Shown in pieces: positions 7,680 through 15,038 of a DNA stretch of 16,315 bases. Every line of letters begins with the position of its first letter. The stretch's first letter is position 1. The notes beneath the pieces are model-generated. The model was not told the DNA's origin, ran no database searches, and worked only from the letters and a program-made list of their open reading frames with translations. The stretch spans positions 1 to 16,315 of the forward strand of contig JASHRR010000157.1 in NCBI GenBank assembly GCA_030037185.1, read 5' to 3'. Origin of the DNA: Xanthobacteraceae bacterium. GTDB taxonomy: Bacteria > Pseudomonadota > Alphaproteobacteria > Rhizobiales > Xanthobacteraceae. The translations under genes and the position numbers were made by a program.

Positions 7680-8431
7680 TCGTCGGATCCCAGATAGGCC
7701 TCGATGACCTTGGGGTCGGCCCTGATCGCGGCCGGCGTGCCCTCGGCAATCTTCTCGCCGAAATTGATCACGACGACCCTGTCAGAGGCGGTCATCACCA
7801 CGTTCATGTTGTGCTCGATCAGCAGCAGGGTCACGCCGATCTCGCGCAGCCGGTCGATCAGGTCGATGATCTCATGGGCCTCTTGGGCGACCATGCCGGC
7901 GGTCGGCTCATCCAGAATCAGGAGACGCGGCTCCAATGCCAGCGCTCGAGCGATCTCGACACGGCGCTGGTCGCCGTAGGGCAGCTCGTCCGGCATCCGG
8001 AAGCGGTTCGCGCCGACGCCCACCCAGTCGAGCAGCGCTTCGGCGTGCTCGATGGTGGCGTGCCGCTCGGCCCGCTCGTTCGACATCAGGGCGAGCGCCC
8101 CGAAGACGCCAGAGTGGGTTCGGGCAGTGCGGCCGATCATCACGTTTTCCAGCGCGTTCAGGTGCGGGAACAGGCGGATGTTCTGGAAGGTGCGCCCGAC
8201 GCCGTTTGCGGCAAGCCGATGAGGCGGCCAGCCGGTAATCCGCCGGTCGCCGAGAAAGACCTCGCCGTGGTCCAGCGGCAGCACGCCGGTGATCAGGTTG
8301 AACAGCGTCGTCTTGCCAGCGCCGTTCGGGCCGACAATCGACACCACCTGCCCTTGCGGGACGCTGAAGCTCACGTCGTTGACTGCTACCAGCCCGCCGA
8401 ACCGCTTGGTCACTCCTTCGACGCGCAGCAT
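7676..8431 (-). CDS. livG: Branched-chain amino acid ABC transporter ATPase LivG
   Basis: 251 residues. Walker A GPNGAGKTT (34-42), Q-loop TFQNIRLFPHLNALENV (81-97), LivG-type signature LPYGDQRRVEIARALA (150-165, in place of LSGGQ), Walker B LLILDEP (170-176) with TAGMVAQEA (the usual family form is GMNPQE), and a switch region LLLIEHNMNVVM. The C-terminus ends with the family-typical VIEAYLGSDE. It forms the ATPase dimer with LivF. The start lies only 6 bp after the stop of the binding-protein gene and has no strong Shine-Dalgarno sequence of its own, so it is probably translated by coupling. It overlaps livF by 4 bp downstream. Confidence 0.95.
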   Translation of the reverse strand: MLRVEGVTKRFGGLVAVNDVSFSVPQGQVVSIVGPNGAGKTTLFNLITGVLPLDHGEVFLGDRRITGWPPHRLAANGVGRTFQNIRLFPHLNALENVMIGRTARTHSGVFGALALMSNERAERHATIEHAEALLDWVGVGANRFRMPDELPYGDQRRVEIARALALEPRLLILDEPTAGMVAQEAHEIIDLIDRLREIGVTLLLIEHNMNVVMTASDRVVVINFGEKIAEGTPAAIRADPKVIEAYLGSDE

Positions 8432-8437
8432 GTCGCA

Positions 8438-9646
8438 TCAGATCGCCATGTAGGTGCCCCGTCCGGTAACCTGGATGACGACTACCGACGGAGTGATGTT
8501 GCTGCCGTCGGGCGGATTCTTGAAGGTGATGCGGGTGCCGAGTGAAGTCGTGAAATCCAAGTCGGCGAGGGCCGCAGCGAGCTTATCGCGATCAGCCTCG
8601 CCGGCCTTCTTGAGCGCCGCCATCAGCGTCATCACGCTGTCGTAGCCGTAGGTCGAGAACGAGGTCGCCTGCTGCTGCGTGAAGCGCGCATTATACTTGT
8701 CGAGGAAGCTCTTCAGCATCGCGGCCGGCGCGTTCAGATCCTGCGCGAGCCAAGTGTAGTCGCCCTTAACGACACCCTTGGTGCCGTCCCAGTACACCGG
8801 GTCCTGGAACGAACCGAAGCCGGTGATGAGCCGCTTGTCGATGCCGGCTTCGCGAATCTGCGAGGTAACCTTGACCCCGTCGCCGGTCGCGCCCGCAACG
8901 TAGATGGCGTCGGGCTTGAGGCTGCGGATTTTGGTGATCTGCGGGGAGAAATCTTGGTCGCCCGCGCGGAAGGCCTCGAACGCCACCAGCTTGTAGCCGA
9001 GCTTGGCCGAGAGCTGCTTACAGACCTCGGCGTCACCGACCTGCGCATCTTGGGTCTGGTCGTAGATGACGGCGAGCCTCTTGATATTTTCCCTGGCGAC
9101 AATCTTCTGGAGCATGACCGGGACCGCCACGGTGGAAACCGGATTGACCCGGTAAACATAGCTGTTCCATTGCTTCACCGGCGCGCCCGAGCCGTTGCAG
9201 ATGACCGGTAGTTTGATCTGGCCGGCGACCGGTACCAGCGGCACGAAACCGACCGAGTTGGTCGGGCCGAGCGAGCAGATCACCTGCGGGTCCGTCGCGT
9301 ACTGGCGGAACAGCGTGATCGCCTGCTTGGCGTCGTTGGCCATATCGCCTACGAACATCTCGAGCTGATAATTCCTGCCCTTGGCGTCTGTCCAGCCGCC
9401 GGCAGCGTTGACCTCCTCCACCGCCAAGATCGCGCCGTCGCGCGCGCGAATGCCGTAGGCGGCCGATGGTCCGGTGATCGGCTGAATGTGCCCGATCTTG
9501 AGCGCAGCGGCCGACTGCCCGCGGGCGCGACGATGCGGAGCCAGCGCCAGCGCGGCGGTGCCGCTGGCCAGCGCGGCAAATCGGCGGCGGGTCATCGCGC
9601 CGCCAAAGGTGAGCTCGACCGCGGCCTTCGCATCAACCTTGTTCAT
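8438..9646 (-). CDS. livK: Periplasmic amino-acid/amide-binding protein, LivK-like (Peripla_BP_6)
   Basis: The first gene of the operon encodes the periplasmic ligand-binding subunit, 402 residues from the chosen start. The frame is open to an ATG at 9751, but the ATG at 9646 has GGAGAG eight bases upstream and leaves a normal leader; a third candidate is 9595. Residues 18-44 contain MTRRRFAALASGTAALALAP, a twin-arginine signal with three Arg. The mature domain starts LKIGHIQPITGPSAAYG (49-65), then EEVNAAGG, and shows the type I fold landmarks SLGPTNSVGFVPLVPVAG and YRVNPVS, and YDSVMTLMAALKKAG near the C-terminus. In this family ligands range from branched-chain amino acids to amides, urea, choline-like and aromatic compounds, so 'LivK' describes the class and not a proven ligand. 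The operon promoter should lie upstream of 9661. Confidence 0.92.
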   Translation of the reverse strand: MNKVDAKAAVELTFGGAMTRRRFAALASGTAALALAPHRRARGQSAAALKIGHIQPITGPSAAYGIRARDGAILAVEEVNAAGGWTDAKGRNYQLEMFVGDMANDAKQAITLFRQYATDPQVICSLGPTNSVGFVPLVPVAGQIKLPVICNGSGAPVKQWNSYVYRVNPVSTVAVPVMLQKIVARENIKRLAVIYDQTQDAQVGDAEVCKQLSAKLGYKLVAFEAFRAGDQDFSPQITKIRSLKPDAIYVAGATGDGVKVTSQIREAGIDKRLITGFGSFQDPVYWDGTKGVVKGDYTWLAQDLNAPAAMLKSFLDKYNARFTQQQATSFSTYGYDSVMTLMAALKKAGEADRDKLAAALADLDFTTSLGTRITFKNPPDGSNITPSVVVIQVTGRGTYMAI

Positions 9647-9654
9647 GCCCTGAT

Positions 9655-9660
9655 CTCTCC
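9655..9660 (-). promoter_or_regulatory. Ribosome-binding site deciding the livK start
   Basis: GGAGAG on the - strand, eight bases before the ATG at 9646. Neither the longer ATG (9751) nor the shorter one (9595) has a comparable site. Confidence 0.6.
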
Positions 9661-10490
9661 AAGCGCTATTCCCAGCCCGCTGCTCAAGCCGTCTCGGCGC
9701 CGCAACGCCGAAGGCCAGACGCTGCCATCTTATATTAGTTGATGTGGGCATGGCGCCAAGAGAATTAGCTGTGCGCCGGGCCGAATATTTCGGCAGCCGG
9801 ATGAACTACTTGCGTCTAAGCCGCTGTTTGCGAACCGTTCCGCAGCAAGGGCATACGCCCGACGACCGTGCGCGGGTAAAGCAGAATTACCTGACGCCCA
9901 GCGTCTTCCGCTTTGATACACAGGACAATGAGAAACGACTCCGGCGCAGGGTCCAGGATACGCAAAAAAGTGCCACCCCCGGCTGTGACATCGTCTAATC
10001 GGCTTTCGATCGCGGCGCGTCGATTATTTTGTTGATTGTCATATTTATTGCGGTCGCAGCAACCTCGGTAAGTCCATTGAACTGTTCGCCTGTCGTTCTT
10101 AAAGCGCCGGCGGTTGAGCGCTTTCGTAAATGGCCTGAGCATCGATAGGCCATCCTGCCGAGGATCCGTCAGCACGCTCTTGCAGCTGGACTGCGCGATC
10201 GAGCTGAACGACATTTGCATAGAGGTTCGCTCTACGGATCAACGACCAATCGCCATACGGGGTTGCCGGATTGAGGATGGTGTTCGAGGTGAGGGAGCAA
10301 TTCACCGCGTGCTCCAGGAGCAAATTCGCCTCTGCCACACCGTTCCCGCGAAGGCGAACCAGCCCCCGGACCGAAACGTTACCGCGTGCATTCGACCGCG
10401 GCGCGCAACTGGTCCCACAGCGGCTTAAGTTCCGGCTTGGTGTTGACAATGTCGTCGCCGATGGTGGCTGTCTTGGCCATCAGCGCGGCA
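9661..10490. other. Gene-poor stretch upstream of the liv operon, probably decayed
   Basis: No intact gene is supported. The part next to 9661 must carry the promoter of the liv operon; bases about 10015-10050 are AT-rich. On the - strand there are tempting pieces: a 33-codon frame at 10379-10480 starting MAKTATIGDDIV with PELKPLWDQL, a run at about 10135-10300 containing LIRRANLYANVVQLDRA, and NGLTEVAATAINMTINKI around 10040-10090, in different frames. Together they look like a broken gene or genes read right to left, but I cannot identify the family. The 134-residue - frame at 9816-10220 has no recognisable domain. Confidence 0.4.
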
Positions 10491-10591
10491 GTCAAAGACG
10501 TTGGTTGGCACTACTGCCTCCTAATGGGTATGGATAGACCGGTACGCCGTGAGCCGCGGCCTAAAGACCCGGGGTACGTCGCGCAATTTGA
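10491..10591 (+). repeat. Inverted repeat copy A (shorter copy)
   Basis: This stretch starts GTCAAAGACGTTGGTTGGC and ends GCGCAATTTGA. It is the inverted counterpart of 12058-12192. The first 35 bases match at 32 positions, and the last about 33 bases (CCTAAAGACC...TACGTCGCGCAATTTGA) are nearly identical. The middle is shorter by roughly 34 bases, in two gaps around GGGTATGGAT, which is present in both. No transposase is visible inside it. It may be a dispersed non-coding repeat or an old element end. Confidence 0.8.
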
Positions 10592-10947
10592 TCGAGAGCG
10601 TGACGAACGTTCTTTCGCTAAGACCGGTGACGCTAGAGCCGGACACACCGGCAGTGCGCGGCGCATCCTTGCTAGTTTGATCCGGAGCCAGGCGCAGGAG
10701 GGCGCGGCGGCGGATAGCGGTATGTACCTCTTCGCGAAGCTCCGCCGTTTGCCCAGCTCCGCGTCTCCGCCGCAAGGTCGCCACCTGGGATGAGGACGAC
10801 CTGGCAAGTCTTGTTGCGGATTGATTTTTTCACCCGATTCGCCTGTCATACCAACCTAATGTAAGCTCGCATCGAAAGGATCGATAAAGACCGTTAATGC
10901 TATCAGTATGATCTGGCTTTACGTGTTGGCTAAACTAACTACGTCGC
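10592..10947. other. Leader region before the second secreted-protein gene
   Basis: No gene is supported; both strands hold short frames (10386-10793 +, 10521-10784 -) without a known family. Bases 10820-10945 are AT-richer and probably carry the promoter of the gene at 10961. A TATGAT at 10907-10912 could be a -10 element, but there is no convincing -35 at the right distance. Confidence 0.35.
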
Positions 10948-10955
10948 GGAGGAGG
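10948..10955 (+). promoter_or_regulatory. Strong ribosome-binding site for the gene at 10961
   Basis: GGAGGAGG lies five bases before ATG 10961, the best Shine-Dalgarno match in the window. It fixes the start and suggests efficient translation. Confidence 0.75.
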
Positions 10956-10960
10956 ACCTG

Positions 10961-11878
10961 ATGTTAAGACATGCAGGAAATTTCATGGGAGGCGTTGTCG
11001 CCGGCGCGCTTTACCTCGTCGGCGGCTTGGGCTTTTCAGCGATAGCCGCGGGCGCATCGCCTCCCGATTTCGCGCGCAATCCAAGCGTTGGATGGTTCGC
11101 ATATTCCCGCGAATTCATCGCGCCGCCGGGCGGCGCTGGACCGGTGCGCCAGGACCCTGCCCATCCGTTCGTTTCCAACGACGATTTCCGCGTCACCGGA
11201 CGGCAGCCGACCTTTGCCATCGGCGATGCCAGCAATCCCATACTTAAGCCCTGGGCGGCCGATAAGATCCGTGGGCGCAACGAGCGTGTCCTCTCCGGAA
11301 AACCCGATTTCTCCCCGCACGCGAGTTGCTGGCCGATTGGAGTTACCCAATTCCTGCTCTTGCCGATGACGCGGCCGCTCTATTTCGTTCAGGGGCCGAA
11401 GGAAGTGGTGATGATATTGACAAGCTTCAATGATGTTCGCCGCATCTACCTGGCGGACAAGCATTCTGAGAACGTCAAGACGTCCTGGTACGGCGAATCC
11501 ATCGGCCATTACGACGGCGATACGCTCGTCGTCGACACCATCGGGCTTGATGACAGGACGTTTATAGACGGGTTCGGGACGCCACACACCAAGGAGCTTC
11601 ACGTGATCGAGCGCTTCCATCTGATCGACGGCGGCGAGATGCTGGAGGTGAACGTTCACGTCGAGGATCCGGGCGCCTTCACGATGCCCTGGGACGCGAT
11701 CCAGCGCTATCGGCTGTTTGAGGCGGCCGTCGCCAAGACCCCCGTCGAGCGCCTTGCGGTGTTGGCGACTCCTCCGGAAGGGCCGCTGACGGAGGCAATC
11801 TGCGCCGAGAATCCGAACTCGTTCTTTGCAAGCCAGCCGGCCATGCCTATCCCGCAGGCGATCGTGCCCGATTTCTGA
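10961..11878 (+). CDS. Secreted protein of an unnamed family (paralogue 2)
   Basis: 305 residues. A signal peptide or anchor covers residues 1-31: basic start MLRHAGNFMGG, hydrophobic core, cleavage probably after an AIAAG/AGAS site. Core motifs in order: CWPIG (123-127), RPLYFVQGPKEVVMIL (138-153), VRRIYLADKH (159-168), SWYGESIGHYDGDTLVVDTIG (175-195), FIDGFGTPHT (201-210), LHVIERF (213-219), a DP at 236-237 with PW at 243-244, and CAEN near the C-terminus. This is the form of the family seen widely in uncharacterised exported proteins (consensus 'G.S.GhW.GDTLVVdT.G......id..G.phs..lhv.ERf'). The gene at 3411-4268 is its diverged paralogue. The repeated Trp/Tyr/Asp-rich motifs suggest a beta-rich ligand-binding or hydrolytic domain, which is inference only. 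The gene stands alone between inverted repeats A and B, with its own strong ribosome-binding site. Confidence 0.87.
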   Translation: MLRHAGNFMGGVVAGALYLVGGLGFSAIAAGASPPDFARNPSVGWFAYSREFIAPPGGAGPVRQDPAHPFVSNDDFRVTGRQPTFAIGDASNPILKPWAADKIRGRNERVLSGKPDFSPHASCWPIGVTQFLLLPMTRPLYFVQGPKEVVMILTSFNDVRRIYLADKHSENVKTSWYGESIGHYDGDTLVVDTIGLDDRTFIDGFGTPHTKELHVIERFHLIDGGEMLEVNVHVEDPGAFTMPWDAIQRYRLFEAAVAKTPVERLAVLATPPEGPLTEAICAENPNSFFASQPAMPIPQAIVPDF

Positions 11879-12057
11879 CGCTCGCGATCATTTCGGACGA
11901 AGGCCCGGTCGTGCGCCCCGCAGGTATCGCCGGGCATTATTTTGCGCGGATATCTTACGATTCTGCCGGCAGTCAGCGCGGATACGGCTCCGGCACGTCT
12001 CCAGTAGCAAAACAGGCCGGCAGCGATAGTGAGTAAAGCGAGGTAGCGGACCTCCGG
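11879..12057. other. Short gap between paralogue 2 and repeat B
   Basis: Nothing coding is supported. A GCCCGG/CCGGGC pair at 11903-11935 with a 21-base loop and a following ATTATTTT could be a poor terminator for the upstream gene. Confidence 0.3.
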
Positions 12058-12192
12058 TCAAATTGCGCGACGTATCCTGGTCTTTAGGCCAGGGGCTCAG
12101 AGCGCACCGGCCGCAGGCTGGCTCTGTTGTATCCATCCATACCCATCTCCGCGTCGGATTAGGCGGCAGTATCGCCAACCAACGTCTTTGAC
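12058..12192 (-). repeat. Inverted repeat copy B (longer copy)
   Basis: Read on the - strand it starts GTCAAAGACGTTGGTTGGC (12192 downward) and ends GCGCAATTTGA at 12058, matching copy A at 10491-10591 in inverted orientation. It has two extra internal stretches that copy A lacks. A small self-complementary stretch, CCTGG..CCAGG around 12076-12093, lies within it. In one - frame it encodes KVKDVGWRYCRLIRRGDGYGW, partly conserved in copy A (VKDVGWHYC), so a former coding origin is possible. Confidence 0.8.
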
Positions 12193-12533
12193 CTTGCCGA
12201 CCGTGAATTGTCGAAGGCAACCCGCTGGAGGCATCACGCCGGTCCGTCGGGTTGTCTTCGTCATGAAAGGGGCATGGTGTACGGAAACGAAACCCGACCG
12301 GGCAGCACCGGCGCGAAATAGCGGGCTAAGAAGACGGCCGGTTACGGCGTAACGACGGACCCCAATCCGGAAACGGTTACGCTGTTGAACCGCCGCGCAA
12401 CGCCGACAATTTTTGCCCCCACGCCTCACGGGCCTCGACATCGACCATCCGCAACGTTTGTAGTCGGCGGCGAGCGATCGCGACCCGCCCATTTTCGTAG
12501 CCGGCGCTGTCTTCATGGCCGTCCCGATCTCGC
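12193..12533. other. Gap downstream of the fructokinase, possible remnant
   Basis: No gene is supported. On the - strand, the frame ending at 12377 contains ARRRLQTLRMVDVEAREAW just before its stop and overlaps the fructokinase 3' end in another frame. It may be the tail of a lost gene, but I recognise no family. Confidence 0.3.
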
Positions 12534-13466
12534 TCAACCCGGCTGCGTGCGCTGTCGCGCATGAAGGAGCGGGAGACGGGCAGCTCCGCGTACACCGCTC
12601 GAATCGCCCCAGCGGTTCATCCTGAATTCCGTGAGACAGCAATCGGAAAACACCCACGCGTCAAGCTTTGCCCGTGCCTGCTCAAGGACCGGCGCGATGT
12701 TGGATAGCCCGCCGCCAAACACGATCACGTCGGGATCGACGATGTTCACGACGCTCGCCAGGGATTTCGCCAGTCGGCGTGCGTACACACCTAGCGCCGC
12801 CTTGCCTGCGGCGTCGCCCCCGGCCGCGCATTCGGCGATGATCGACGCGTCCACGGAGCGACCCGAGCGCGCGCAATATTGCCGCTCAAGAGCCGGGCCG
12901 GAGAGAAACGTCTCGATGCACCCTGCCTTCCCGCAGTAGCAAGGCGCGCCCGTTTTTTCGCTTTCATCCGGCCACGGCAAGGGATTGTGGCCCCACTCCC
13001 CGGCAATGGCATTCCGACCCTTCAGCAGTTTGCCGTTGGTAATGATACCGCCGCCAACGCCTGTGCCCAGAATGACGCCGAAGACGGTGCGGTAGCCCTC
13101 GCCGGCGCCATCAGCGGCTTCCGACAGGGCAAAGCAGTTAGCATCGTTCTCAACCACCAGCGGCAACCCGATTATCGCTTGCAGGTCCCGGTCCAAGGTC
13201 CGGCCGTTGAGCCAGGTGGAGTTCGCGTTCCTTACAAGCCCGGTTCTGGGCGAGAGGCTGCCTGGGATGCCGATGCCAACGCCCGCCACGTTCTCACGGC
13301 CGACCGCAGCGACCAAGGCGCTCGTGAGTGCGGCGGCAGCCTGCAGTGTCGCCTCATAATCGCCGGTGGGAGTGGGGACCCGGCGGCGGCCATATTCCTC
13401 TCCCTCGGGCGACAGTGCGAGCGCTTCGATCTTGGTTCCACCAAGGTCAATGCCGATGCGCCACAT
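12534..13466 (-). CDS. mak: ROK-family sugar kinase, probable fructokinase
   Basis: 310 residues from the ATG at 13466, chosen because GGAGGT lies four bases upstream and the protein then begins MWRIGIDLGGTKIEALAL, exactly like family members. An upstream ATG at 13547 would add 27 residues unlike anything in the family. Landmarks: ATP loop DLGGTK (7-12), GIGIPGSLSP (64-73), NANSTWLNG (80-88), catalytic Asp in NDAN (D108), GTGVGGG (134-140), GEWGHNPLPW (156-165), zinc site H160 with CYCGKAGC (C176, C178, C183), VNIVDPDVIVFGGGLSN (240-256) and GDSSGVRGAA (287-296). This set and order match E. coli Mak closely, including NSTWLNG and GEWGHNPLPW. It would phosphorylate fructose (possibly also mannose or glucose) to the 6-phosphate with ATP in the cytoplasm. 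The last about 12 residues differ from the family and may be a scar of downstream rearrangement. No sugar transporter lies beside it. Confidence 0.92.
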   Translation of the reverse strand: MWRIGIDLGGTKIEALALSPEGEEYGRRRVPTPTGDYEATLQAAAALTSALVAAVGRENVAGVGIGIPGSLSPRTGLVRNANSTWLNGRTLDRDLQAIIGLPLVVENDANCFALSEAADGAGEGYRTVFGVILGTGVGGGIITNGKLLKGRNAIAGEWGHNPLPWPDESEKTGAPCYCGKAGCIETFLSGPALERQYCARSGRSVDASIIAECAAGGDAAGKAALGVYARRLAKSLASVVNIVDPDVIVFGGGLSNIAPVLEQARAKLDAWVFSDCCLTEFRMNRWGDSSGVRGAARLPLLHARQRTQPG

Positions 13467-13470
13467 GGGA

Positions 13471-13476
13471 ACCTCC
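13471..13476 (-). promoter_or_regulatory. Ribosome-binding site deciding the fructokinase start
   Basis: GGAGGT on the - strand, four bases before ATG 13466. It supports the 310-residue form over the 337-residue frame. Confidence 0.7.
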
Positions 13477-13871
13477 GAATTACAGCAACTCGCGGTCGCC
13501 TTGATCACACCGGAGCCGTCTTCGCACGGCATTAGGAGACGCAGCAATGGTTTTGCGGCGCGCGGCGCATGCCCCCAACCTGAAGGAACAAGCTAAAAAA
13601 TCAGCGCGCTGTTCGCGATCCAGCTTGAGGGTCGCAGCGCACTGCTTTATCGCCCCGGGTTGCTGTTCGTACTTGCGTCGTCGGGATTTTCTAGGCCTAG
13701 GGTGGCGTTGTCCAGTTAAGCCGCGATCTGAGCGCTCCCGCTGCGCGGTCAAGCTCGCCGACCTGAGCTTCAACACGGCCAACTTCGCGAACCTCTTCGA
13801 CGGCGAGGGCGACAAGCTGATCTGGTCGCGCGCCGGCGGCAGAGCGCCGATTAGAGCGGCTCGCGCCACGT
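13477..13871. other. Gap ending in a coding-like + strand tail without a gene start
   Basis: No intact gene. On the + strand, bases about 13750-13840 read LADLSFNTANFANLFDGEGDK in a frame that runs on into the terminator at 13872, which looks like the 3' end of a former gene. Upstream of 13740 the frame loses any protein-like character. The long - frame (13480-13908) is basic, low-complexity and appears to be a shadow. Confidence 0.4.
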
Positions 13872-13905
13872 CCCGCCCGGGCGATCCGGGCGGGTCATGT
13901 TTTTT
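13872..13905 (+). terminator. Strong intrinsic terminator (+ strand)
   Basis: CCCGCCCGG (13872-13880), loop GCGAT, CCGGGCGGG (13886-13894), then TCATG and TTTTTT (13900-13905). The 9-bp all-GC stem plus T-run is a textbook Rho-independent terminator read left to right. On the - strand there is no T-run, so it does not serve the genes on that strand. No intact + strand gene precedes it. Confidence 0.8.
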
Positions 13906-13931
13906 CAATCCGCGCCTAATCTAATGCCCAC

Positions 13932-14843
13932 TCACGCCAGCGCTGTCTTGTACAACGTGACCAATTTGCCCCAGGCCCGCTCGGCGTCGGCCATGTCGTA
14001 GATCGGCTTGCCGTTCTGTAGTGGCATGTCGGGTACGCACCAGCCATGCAGACTTCCGTAAACTTCGATTTCGGCCGGAACATTTGCCGCGGCGAACGCC
14101 GCCTTCAATTTGTCCTTTGCGTCGGGTTGGCGCATGTCGTCGTTCGCGGCGATCCCGAAATACATCCGCGCCTTGATCTTGGGCGCGAGCAGATGCGGGC
14201 TGTTCTGATTGTCGGTCACCAGGCCGCCGCCGTGAAAGGAGGCGCCGGCGCCGATGCGATCGGCAGCCGCCGCGGCCGTTCGCACGACCAGCGCGCCGCC
14301 CATGCAATAGCCCTGGGTCCCAATCTTCTTTGACTTGTCGACTTCCTTCTGGGCGCCGAGAAATGCCACATAAGCGACTGCGTCTTTCTCCGCCGCGCCC
14401 GCTGCTTGGAGCGGACCGGTCAGTGGTGGCAGCTTCGCCATATCAGCGGGATTGCTGAAGTCGAAGGCAGACGGGTTATCGAACACCGGCGCTTTCGCGG
14501 TGCGGTAGAACGGATTCGGGACGAGCACCGCATACCCTTCCGATGCAATCCGCCGACCGATTTGGCGCATCGCCGGCCGCAGCCCGAAGGCATCCGGCCA
14601 AACGAGCACGCCCGGAAAAGTCCCCGTCGTCGGATGAATGAAAGCCGCATCGCAGTTTCCATCGGGAGTCTTGACTGTGACTTCGGTTTCCGTAAGTGGA
14701 CGTTCCGCTCCCTGTACGTCCCGAGCGCCTGCCACGACCACCAACCCCGCAGCCAGCGATACCGCACTGAATTCACGACGGGACACTGCGGCCTCTTGAG
14801 TTGTCTCGTTCGATTTCACGTCTTCGTTCACGTCTGCCTCCAT
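13932..14843 (-). CDS. Tat-exported dienelactone-hydrolase-family protein
   Basis: 303 residues. A polar N-region (1-19) leads into a twin-arginine signal VSRREFSAVSLAAGLVVVAGA (20-40), so the product is probably exported folded to the periplasm. The mature domain (about 47-303) is an alpha/beta hydrolase: FPGVLVWPDAFGLRP (76-90), nucleophile elbow GYCMGG with Cys180, the acid in ANDD (D235/D236), and His266 in LHGWCVPD. The Cys-Asp-His triad defines the dienelactone hydrolase family, which opens lactone rings in chloroaromatic breakdown; exported members have varied or unknown substrates. The Glu that activates the nucleophile in classical enzymes (E in 'vviqEifGl') is replaced by Asp84. The gene is divergent from acdS, and no other aromatic-degradation genes are present, so a general esterase or lactonase role is as likely. 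The ribosome-binding site is weak (a GAGAGGGGG stretch lies further upstream than usual). Confidence 0.88.
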   Translation of the reverse strand: MEADVNEDVKSNETTQEAAVSRREFSAVSLAAGLVVVAGARDVQGAERPLTETEVTVKTPDGNCDAAFIHPTTGTFPGVLVWPDAFGLRPAMRQIGRRIASEGYAVLVPNPFYRTAKAPVFDNPSAFDFSNPADMAKLPPLTGPLQAAGAAEKDAVAYVAFLGAQKEVDKSKKIGTQGYCMGGALVVRTAAAAADRIGAGASFHGGGLVTDNQNSPHLLAPKIKARMYFGIAANDDMRQPDAKDKLKAAFAAANVPAEIEVYGSLHGWCVPDMPLQNGKPIYDMADAERAWGKLVTLYKTALA

Positions 14844-15038
14844 CTCTTAACGGCGCCCCCTCTCAGTCGCAAAACTGCCCGCGGGTCATTCTACCGCCGA
14901 ACGAGGGCGATATAGAAACAGAAACACGCTGAACCGTCGTCATCCGCCGCGCGCGCGCCGAGACGATGTCGGGCGCGTAGCCTTTCTCTCGCGGTGCTAG
15001 GCTCAGTTCCGCTCGACCGCCACGCCATGGAGCCCCGC
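14844..15038. promoter_or_regulatory. Divergent promoter region between the hydrolase gene and acdS
   Basis: These 195 bp separate two outward-reading genes and must carry both promoters. I see no clear sigma-54 (-24/-12) element and no TGT-N10-ACA NifA site here. No acdR (Lrp-type regulator) gene, the usual divergent neighbour of acdS, is present. Confidence 0.5.

Noticed and set aside
7072..7707. 211-codon + strand frame opposite livF
   Set aside because: Antisense shadow of an ATPase gene; Ser/Arg-rich with no motif.
9647..9751. Longer livK start at ATG 9751
   Set aside because: It adds 35 non-family residues ahead of the signal peptide and has no ribosome-binding site; ATG 9646 has GGAGAG.
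11903..11935. GCCCGG/CCGGGC pair as a terminator for paralogue 2
   Set aside because: The 6-bp stem has a 21-base loop and only a broken T-run; too weak to call.
12097..12657. 186-codon - strand frame across repeat B and the fructokinase end
   Set aside because: It is a composite of repeat sequence, gap and out-of-frame kinase sequence; no domain and no ribosome-binding site.
13467..13547. Longer fructokinase start at 13547
   Set aside because: ROK kinases begin directly at the DLGGTK strand, and GGAGGT precedes ATG 13466.
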